NCBI GenBank assembly: GCA_937921935.1 | Contig: CAKZWQ010000025.1 | Span: 35,532-99,531, forward strand | DNA length: 64,000 nucleotides | Direction of reading: 5' to 3' | From: an uncultured Gammaproteobacteria bacterium | GTDB taxonomy: Bacteria; Pseudomonadota; Gammaproteobacteria; Steroidobacterales; GCA-2729495 | Shown here: piece by piece, positions 58,698 through 64,000 of the stretch | Layout: the number at the start of each line of letters is the position of its first letter | Numbering within the stretch: position 1 is the stretch's first letter | Position numbers and translations under genes: made by a program | The notes under the pieces: generated by a model | The model's input: the letters and a program-made list of their open reading frames with translations, nothing else | Database searches by the model: none | What the model was told of the DNA's origin: nothing

Positions 58698-61600
58698 ATG
58701 CTAAAACTGCTGCCTCTCATCTTTGCGCTAATTGCCGGACCGGCCTTCGCAGCCGAGCGCCCTGTGTCTGCCGGGTCAGCGGACGGCTATCGACCGCTGG
58801 TGGAAAGCCTGGATACCGAGGCGAAGATTTATATCGTCCAGCTGGATGAACCGCCGGCCCTGGGTTATCGCGGCGGCAAGAACGGCATGGGCGGAACCCG
58901 GCCCCGTCGCGGCCAGCGCTTCAATGCCGCCGACCCGCGGGTGCGCCGCTATGGCAGTTATCTGACAGGCAAGCATGATTCGGCTCTGCGCTCCGTGGGC
59001 GCCTACCAGACAAAGTTGTATAGCTATCGCTATGCCTTCAATGGCTTCGCGGCACGCATGACGCCCCTGCAGGCGGAAAAACTGCGCGGTCAACGCGGTG
59101 TGGCCAAGGTGTGGGAAGACCGCATCCGCTATCTGAATACCAATGACAGCTCACGTTTCCTGGGCCTGCTGGATGGGCAGGATGGCCTGCGCATCGGTGA
59201 GGGACTGAAAGGTGAGGACGTGGTCATTGCCGTCATTGACAGCGGTATCACGCCGGAGCATCCCAGCTTTAAAGACAGTCGGTCGGCCGAAAAGCCCAAA
59301 ATCTGCCGCGGCCCCTTTGGCGAGAACACGATCCTGGGTATCTGGCTGTGTACCAAGTATCGCCGCAAAAATGACCGGCTGGTTTATGAGGCCCCCGTCG
59401 GCTGGAACGGTGCCTGCGAAGCGGGGGATGAGGATATTGACCGCTTCAGCGCTGAAGACTGCAACAACAAGTTGATCGGCGCCCGCTTCTATATCGATGG
59501 TTTTCTGGAAAGAAATTTTCTCGACATTAACGAGTTTATTTCCCCGCGCGATGCGGACGGGCACGGCACCCATATCGCCAGTACCGCGGCGGGCAACGAA
59601 GTACGCGCCAGGATCGCCGGCCAGAAGGTTGAGGAAATTATCGGCATCGCGCCACGTGCCCGCATAGCGGTGTACAAGGCCTGCTGGCTGGAGCCTGGCC
59701 AGACCCGCGGTTCCTGTAGCACAGCTGACCTGCAACGCGCCATTGAAGATGCCGTGGCCGACGGGGTCGACATCATCAATTACTCGGTGGGTAGCAGTGA
59801 CATCAGCATCAGCGACCCTGACGATCTCGCACTGCTGGCTGCATCCGACGCCGGCATCCTGAGCGTAGTGGCTGCCGGCAATGACGGCCCGATACCCGAA
59901 TCCATCCTGTCTCCCGCTGCGGCACCCTGGGTGCTGAGCGTGGGCAACGCCAGTCGCACGGGCACCAAGTTCGATCGCGCCCTGCAAGTCGACAGCCCGA
60001 ACGACCTGGCCGGTGACTACGTGATTCGCGAAGGCGTGTTTACCCGCACCCTGGAAAGCACGGGCACCATCGAAGGCGAACTGGTGCTTGTCGATGACGA
60101 GGTCGTCAGTATCTCCGAAGGTGAAGTTGGCACAACCTTCGATGCCTGCCAGGCAATCGAGAACCGCAATGAGGTGGAGGGCAAGATCGCCCTGGTGCAA
60201 CGCGGTAGTTGTGACTTTGAAGTTAAGTTCGAGAACGCCGAGAACGCAGGCGCCAAAGCCGTGGTGGTGTTCAACAACACTGGTGGCCTGCTAAATATGC
60301 TGGTAACACCTGACACCATAGGTATTCCGGCAGTGATGATCAGCCAGTCCGACGGCCAGCTGCTGCTGGATGAACTGAACCGCGACGAAGCAGTCATTGA
60401 ACTGAAGTTGTTGGCCGACCTGGTAATTGAGAACAAGGCTGTGGGGAACCGGGTAGCTGATTCCTCCGCGCGCGGTCCCAATGCGGCCGCCCGGGATATT
60501 CTGAAACCTGACCTGGTCGCGCCCGGCGTGGATATCCTGGCCGGCCAGACCCCGGATGTGGCCAATGGCTTCCGCGGCGAGCTGTATCAGTACCTGACCG
60601 GCACCTCCATGTCCGTGCCCCATGTGGCCGGCCTGGCGGCCCTGCTCAAGGAAGCCCGCCCCGACTGGAGCCCGGCGGCCCTGCGCTCGGCTCTGATGAC
60701 CACGGCTCGCCAGGACGTGTTGCTGGACGACAGCGAGACGCCGGCCGGGCCTTTCGATATGGGTGCCGGCTATGTGGATCCTAACCCCGCCCTGGATCCG
60801 GGGCTGATTTATGAGGCCGGCAAGGACGATTACTCGGCCTTCAACTGTGGCGCGGGGATTCCGCGCAGTACCCAGGCCGAATGTGATGCGCTGGTCAGCG
60901 CCGGCTATTCACTGGATCCCTCGGACCTGAACCTGCCCAGCATCGCCATTGCCGAGCTGGCCCTGGCCAAGACCATCACCCGGCGGGTGACCAATACCGG
61001 CGATGCGCCAGCGACTTTCGATGCGGCCATCGAGGCGCCGGAGGGAATCGATGTCAGCGTCGCGCCGACGAGCCTGACGCTGGCGCCGGGAGAAAGTGCT
61101 CCGTATACAGCGACCTTCAGCAATGCATCGTCGGTACTGAACGAATGGGTTTCCGGTGCCCTGACATGGAGCGACGGTACGCGCCAGGTGCGCAGCCCCG
61201 TGGTGATAAAACCGGTGAACTTTAGCGCCCCGGAAACCGTGCTCGGCGATACCTCAGACGGCACCCGGAACTTTGATGTGGAGTTTGGCTACACGGGTAA
61301 CTACCGCGCCCTGGGCACGGGCCTTGAACTGGCAGAGCGCGACGGGTGCCGGGATGTTAATGGCTTCGCGGTCCCTTGCCCATTGGCGGAAGACCTTGGC
61401 GACAACTACCAGTTCGAGCCCGTAGATGCTGATCTGCCAGGCTCCGTGGAGAGACTGGATTTCAATACCATCGACGCTACGGTATTTCTGCGGGTCGCTT
61501 TGTTTAATGAAGATACCGCCGGTCGGGACGACCTGGATCTTTATCTGTACTACTCACCGGATGGCGCTTTCTATAGCCAGATTGCCAAGAGTACGAATAT

Positions 61601-61925
61601 CGATTCCAATGAAGTGATCGACTTGCCGTTCCCCGACGCCGGTGAATATTTTGTCGATGTGCATGCTTATGACACCCAAGGCCAGAACGGCACGGAGTTC
61701 ATCCTGTCCGTCTGGCGTCTGGGCTCTGAAGAAACCCCGGATCCGACCAATCTCACCGTGACTGCCCCCACCAGCGCCGTGGCGGGCACCATTGCGCCCG
61801 TGAGCGTCCAGTGGCAGGGCCTGAGCCCCGGTCGATACCTGGGCGGCGTGGAGCACCGGGACAATGCCGACGCAATCCTGACGCCTTTCACCCGGATCGA
61901 CGTGCAGGTGCCGGCAGCCCCCTAA
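58698..61925 (+). CDS. Secreted subtilisin-family (S8) serine peptidase, 1075 residues
   Basis: A large exported subtilase. Order: signal peptide (about 1-19), inhibitor I9-like propeptide (about 35-150), and a peptidase domain with catalytic D181 (VIDSGITPEHPSF), H289 (DGHGTHIASTAAG) and S637 (TGTSMSVPHVAGLAALL). A PA domain inserted between H and S (about 420-580, ALVQRGSCDFEVKFENAENAGAKAVVVFNN) is followed by an Fn3-like domain and a C-terminal pre-peptidase-like domain. All catalytic residues are present. It probably digests proteins extracellularly. It sits where hemF often lies in this locus. Its stop overlaps the convergent tag gene by four bases. Confidence 0.94.
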   Translation: MLKLLPLIFALIAGPAFAAERPVSAGSADGYRPLVESLDTEAKIYIVQLDEPPALGYRGGKNGMGGTRPRRGQRFNAADPRVRRYGSYLTGKHDSALRSVGAYQTKLYSYRYAFNGFAARMTPLQAEKLRGQRGVAKVWEDRIRYLNTNDSSRFLGLLDGQDGLRIGEGLKGEDVVIAVIDSGITPEHPSFKDSRSAEKPKICRGPFGENTILGIWLCTKYRRKNDRLVYEAPVGWNGACEAGDEDIDRFSAEDCNNKLIGARFYIDGFLERNFLDINEFISPRDADGHGTHIASTAAGNEVRARIAGQKVEEIIGIAPRARIAVYKACWLEPGQTRGSCSTADLQRAIEDAVADGVDIINYSVGSSDISISDPDDLALLAASDAGILSVVAAGNDGPIPESILSPAAAPWVLSVGNASRTGTKFDRALQVDSPNDLAGDYVIREGVFTRTLESTGTIEGELVLVDDEVVSISEGEVGTTFDACQAIENRNEVEGKIALVQRGSCDFEVKFENAENAGAKAVVVFNNTGGLLNMLVTPDTIGIPAVMISQSDGQLLLDELNRDEAVIELKLLADLVIENKAVGNRVADSSARGPNAAARDILKPDLVAPGVDILAGQTPDVANGFRGELYQYLTGTSMSVPHVAGLAALLKEARPDWSPAALRSALMTTARQDVLLDDSETPAGPFDMGAGYVDPNPALDPGLIYEAGKDDYSAFNCGAGIPRSTQAECDALVSAGYSLDPSDLNLPSIAIAELALAKTITRRVTNTGDAPATFDAAIEAPEGIDVSVAPTSLTLAPGESAPYTATFSNASSVLNEWVSGALTWSDGTRQVRSPVVIKPVNFSAPETVLGDTSDGTRNFDVEFGYTGNYRALGTGLELAERDGCRDVNGFAVPCPLAEDLGDNYQFEPVDADLPGSVERLDFNTIDATVFLRVALFNEDTAGRDDLDLYLYYSPDGAFYSQIAKSTNIDSNEVIDLPFPDAGEYFVDVHAYDTQGQNGTEFILSVWRLGSEETPDPTNLTVTAPTSAVAGTIAPVSVQWQGLSPGRYLGGVEHRDNADAILTPFTRIDVQVPAAP

Positions 61926-62515
61926 GCGTTATCCATGGCCGCGCACTCTGCGTGGCGATAGCAACTCAGGAGATGATCATTCACCAGGCCCGTGGCCTGC
62001 ATGTGGGCATATAGGATGGTGCTGCCGACGAATTTAAAGCCCCGCTTTTTCAGGTCTTTGGCCAGGGCATCTGAGACGGCTGAGGTGGCGGGTACATCGG
62101 CCTGGCGGCGCCAGCGATTCTGCACGGCACGACCGCCAACAAAGCTCCACAGGTAATCACTGAAGCTGCCCGACTCCTCCTGCACCTTGAGGTAGGCCTG
62201 GGCATTGCCGATCGCCGCGGCGACTTTCAGGCGATTGCGAATGATGGCGGGATTTTTCAGCAGGCGATTAACGTCGCGCTTGCCGAAGCGCGCCATTTTC
62301 TCGGCATCGAAGCCTGCAAATGCCTCGCGATAGCCATCGCGTTTATGCAGGACCGTGGACCAGCTAAGGCCGGCCTGGGCACCCTCCAGAATCAGAAACT
62401 CAAACTGGCCGGCATCGTCGCGCAGGGGCACGCCCCATTCCTCGTCGTGATAGGCCTGGTAAGCATCGCTGACACCCTCACACCAGGGGCAACGCGTGGC
62501 AGCAGCAGCGGGCAT
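61922..62515 (-). CDS. tag: DNA-3-methyladenine glycosylase I
   Basis: A 197-residue base-excision repair enzyme that removes 3-methyladenine. RCPWCEGVSDAYQAYHDEEWGVPL opens with the zinc cysteine and histidine, and NDHLLSCYRHAEC closes the zinc site. The catalytic region FEFLILEGAQAGLSWSTVLHKRDGYREAFAGFD is typical. ATG 62515 (MPAAAATRCPWC) is preferred to 62530. It overlaps the subtilase gene tail to tail and is divergent from aroE. Confidence 0.95.
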   Translation of the reverse strand: MPAAAATRCPWCEGVSDAYQAYHDEEWGVPLRDDAGQFEFLILEGAQAGLSWSTVLHKRDGYREAFAGFDAEKMARFGKRDVNRLLKNPAIIRNRLKVAAAIGNAQAYLKVQEESGSFSDYLWSFVGGRAVQNRWRRQADVPATSAVSDALAKDLKKRGFKFVGSTILYAHMQATGLVNDHLLSCYRHAECAAMDNA

Positions 62516-62624
62516 TGAACACCTCTCCAAGCGCCGGCTAGCGACGGGGCCCCGGGATTATGGTAAAACGCAGGCGTAGTGTCTGCCGGCCCTCTCATCA
62601 GGCCGGCCCAGGGGGACCGCCATC

Positions 62625-63437
62625 ATGCCAGACCGCTATGGGGTTATCGGCCATCCGATTGCCCACAGCAAGTCGCCGGTAATTCATGCGCAGTTTGCGG
62701 ATCAGACTGGCGAGGATCTGCTCTATGAAGCGGTGGATATTGCCCCGGCTGAACTGGAGCAGCAGATACGTCACCTCGCGGCGGCAGGCTTTCGGGGTTT
62801 CAATGTCACCGTGCCACACAAGGAAGCGGTCGCTGCCCTGATGGATACCTGCACGCCTCGGGCCAAGCTGGCCGGCGCCGTAAACACGGTGACTATCGGG
62901 GAGGATGGCAGGCTCAGTGGCGACAATACCGATGGTGTTGGCCTGGCCAGAGATCTGCGCGAAAACCTCAACATTGCGCTAGACGACGCCCGGGTGTTGA
63001 TCCTGGGTGCCGGTGGCGCCGCGCGCGGCATCGTGCCGGCTCTGCTGATGGCCGGACCGAAGGAACTCTGCGTTGCCAATCGCACCATGCCGCGCGCCGA
63101 GGAACTGGCCGAGCAGTTCAACGATCTGGGCAACATCCGCGCCTGTGCCTTCGAGGAACTGGATGATCAGGCGTGGGACATCGTGATCAATGCAACCTCC
63201 GCCGGGCTGCACGGCGAAGTTCCTCCCTTCCCCGGCAGCATCGTCGGCAAGCAGACCATTTGCTATGACCTGTCTTATGCCATGGCCGAAACACCCTTCG
63301 TCAACTGGGCACACGCACAGGGCGCCAAGGCTGCCTACCAGGGCTGGGGCATGCTGGTGGAACAGGCAGCCGAAGCCTTCAATATCTGGCGGGGCGTGCG
63401 ACCGGAAACCCAATCCGTGCGTCAACGACTGCCATAG
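62625..63437 (+). CDS. aroE: Shikimate 5-dehydrogenase (NADP+)
   Basis: A 270-residue enzyme of aromatic amino acid synthesis. Shikimate-binding HSKSPVIH near the N-terminus, catalytic lysine in NVTVPHKEA and aspartate in GDNTDGVGL, and the NADP-binding loop GAGGAARGI with NRT are all present. Length is normal. It is separated from the next TonB receptor gene by 165 bases. Confidence 0.96.
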   Translation: MPDRYGVIGHPIAHSKSPVIHAQFADQTGEDLLYEAVDIAPAELEQQIRHLAAAGFRGFNVTVPHKEAVAALMDTCTPRAKLAGAVNTVTIGEDGRLSGDNTDGVGLARDLRENLNIALDDARVLILGAGGAARGIVPALLMAGPKELCVANRTMPRAEELAEQFNDLGNIRACAFEELDDQAWDIVINATSAGLHGEVPPFPGSIVGKQTICYDLSYAMAETPFVNWAHAQGAKAAYQGWGMLVEQAAEAFNIWRGVRPETQSVRQRLP

Positions 63438-63478
63438 GCCATCGAGTGTGAACTGCGTCACGTAAACGAATGCGCTAT

Positions 63479-63508
63479 TTGACAAAATTCGGTGCACGGC
63501 CAAATCAT
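63479..63508 (+). promoter_or_regulatory. Candidate promoter of the second TonB receptor gene
   Basis: TTGACA (63479-63484) is a perfect -35 box; AATCAT (63503-63508) is a weak -10 at 18-base spacing. Transcription from here would give a leader of about 90 bases before ATG 63603. Confidence 0.35.
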
Positions 63509-63569
63509 CCTCAAGCTTATGGGAATTTTTTTGCGGGCCCATTAGTTGTGACTGCGCTCGCAAAGTCAG

Positions 63570-63587
63570 GCCTTCTGCATAGAAGGC
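63570..63587 (+). other. Hairpin just before the ribosome-binding site of the second TonB receptor
   Basis: GCCTTCT (63570-63576) and AGAAGGC (63581-63587) pair perfectly around GCAT, a few bases upstream of CAGGGAG. It could modulate translation or mRNA stability of the receptor gene. Confidence 0.5.
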
Positions 63588-63602
63588 AACCAGGGAGTTC
63601 GT

Positions 63603-64000
63603 ATGAAAACTCGCAGGCAAGTAAGTCAGCCCCTTAGTGCTCGACTAAAACCCGTATCAGGTGCCGTTGCCATGGCTATCGGCTCGATGGCCGTGATCCC
63701 CGTCAGCCAGCCGCTGGCTGACGAGATCTATGACGAAATTTTTGTCACTGCCACGCGCCGTGAAACTTCCGTACAGGATATTCCCTACAACATCTCCGCT
63801 ATCGGTGCTGGAGAGCTCCAGCAATTGCGCGGCGTTTCGAACATCGGCGGCCTGGCCCGCTGGGTACCCGGCATGGTCTCGGTTGACCAGGGCGCCCGCG
63901 CCAGCTCACCCCTGATCATGCGTGGCATCAGTGTCGACGACCTGACTTTCAGTGAATCCTCCGGTGGTAACAGCAACGGCAATACCGTGGCCACTTATGT
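63603..64000 (+). CDS. TonB-dependent receptor, N-terminal part (runs off window)
   Basis: About 132 codons of an outer-membrane receptor continue beyond the window. After a long signal peptide (MKTRRQVSQPLSARLKPVSGAVAMAIG ... PLADE) comes a TonB-box-like DEIYDEIFVTATRRE and the start of the plug domain (SVQDIPYNISAIGAGELQQLRGVSNIGGLARWVPGMVSV, then SSPLIMRGISVDDL). CAGGGAG precedes ATG 63603. The ligand cannot be inferred. It is a different receptor from the one at 24.2 kb. Confidence 0.9.
   Translation, partial: MKTRRQVSQPLSARLKPVSGAVAMAIGSMAVIPVSQPLADEIYDEIFVTATRRETSVQDIPYNISAIGAGELQQLRGVSNIGGLARWVPGMVSVDQGARASSPLIMRGISVDDLTFSESSGGNSNGNTVATY

Overview
The window is GC-rich, gene-dense DNA from a Gram-negative bacterium, most likely a gammaproteobacterium outside the enteric/pseudomonad mainstream. 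The core block rsmB-fmt-def facing a LysM gene, dprA, smg, topA, tsaC and aroE is a classical gammaproteobacterial arrangement. Two TonB-dependent receptors, a subtilase, a PQQ enzyme and many exported TPR or beta-structure proteins recall environmental lineages such as Woeseia- or Steroidobacter-like groups. That placement is an inference from gene content, not a measured phylogeny.

Layout. 1-5.4 kb (minus): acetyl-CoA synthetase (cut by the window edge), a DUF898/M48 peptidase pair, fructosamine kinase, a 5'-3' exonuclease and an HNH nuclease. 5.6-8.4 kb (plus): the three-gene proton-translocating transhydrogenase pntAA-pntAB-pntB. 8.4-11 kb: a cupin, a perfect 22-bp-arm palindrome and a PQQ-domain lipoprotein. 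11-15 kb: a looser, partly decayed stretch with small stress/detoxification genes, an orphan secreted protein, a ruined membrane-protein gene and a C-terminal arylsulfatase remnant. 15-16.8 kb (minus): an ECF sigma factor, a DUF3619 protein, an acidic exported 68-residue protein and a basic repeat-rich DUF3106 protein. 17.2-24 kb (plus): priA, argS, a SPOR protein, a CapA-like lipoprotein and a PLP enzyme, preceded by a cluster of DnaA-box-like 9-mers.

24-31.7 kb: a TonB receptor converging on a four-gene membrane/periplasm operon (PepSY-like, TPR, FG-GAP, ferric-reductase-like). Then come a YkgJ-like Cys-cluster protein, a methyltransferase and an exported metallo-beta-lactamase-fold hydrolase. 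32.8-39.3 kb: a MacAB-like export operon divergent from a TetR regulator and an exported CbiX-like protein, with a palindrome overlapping the intergenic promoter. 39.4-45.2 kb (minus): a TPR/beta-helix lipoprotein, a DUF1838 protein, a PA2778/PA2779-type pair behind a structured leader, a CDP-alcohol phosphatidyltransferase and an ArsC-family protein.

45.3-52.4 kb (minus): an NtrY/NtrX-type two-component system whose regulator has a degenerate AAA+ domain, DUF4390, rsmB, fmt and def. 52.6-63.4 kb: LysM, dprA, smg, topA, tsaC, a 1075-residue subtilase, tag (minus) and aroE. The window ends inside a second TonB receptor. I saw no tRNA, rRNA, CRISPR array, intact insertion sequence or prophage. 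The least explained material is the iron/redox-looking operon beside the first TonB receptor, the TetR/CbiX/MacAB locus, the acidic/basic secreted pair under an ECF sigma factor, and the palindrome at 8.9 kb.
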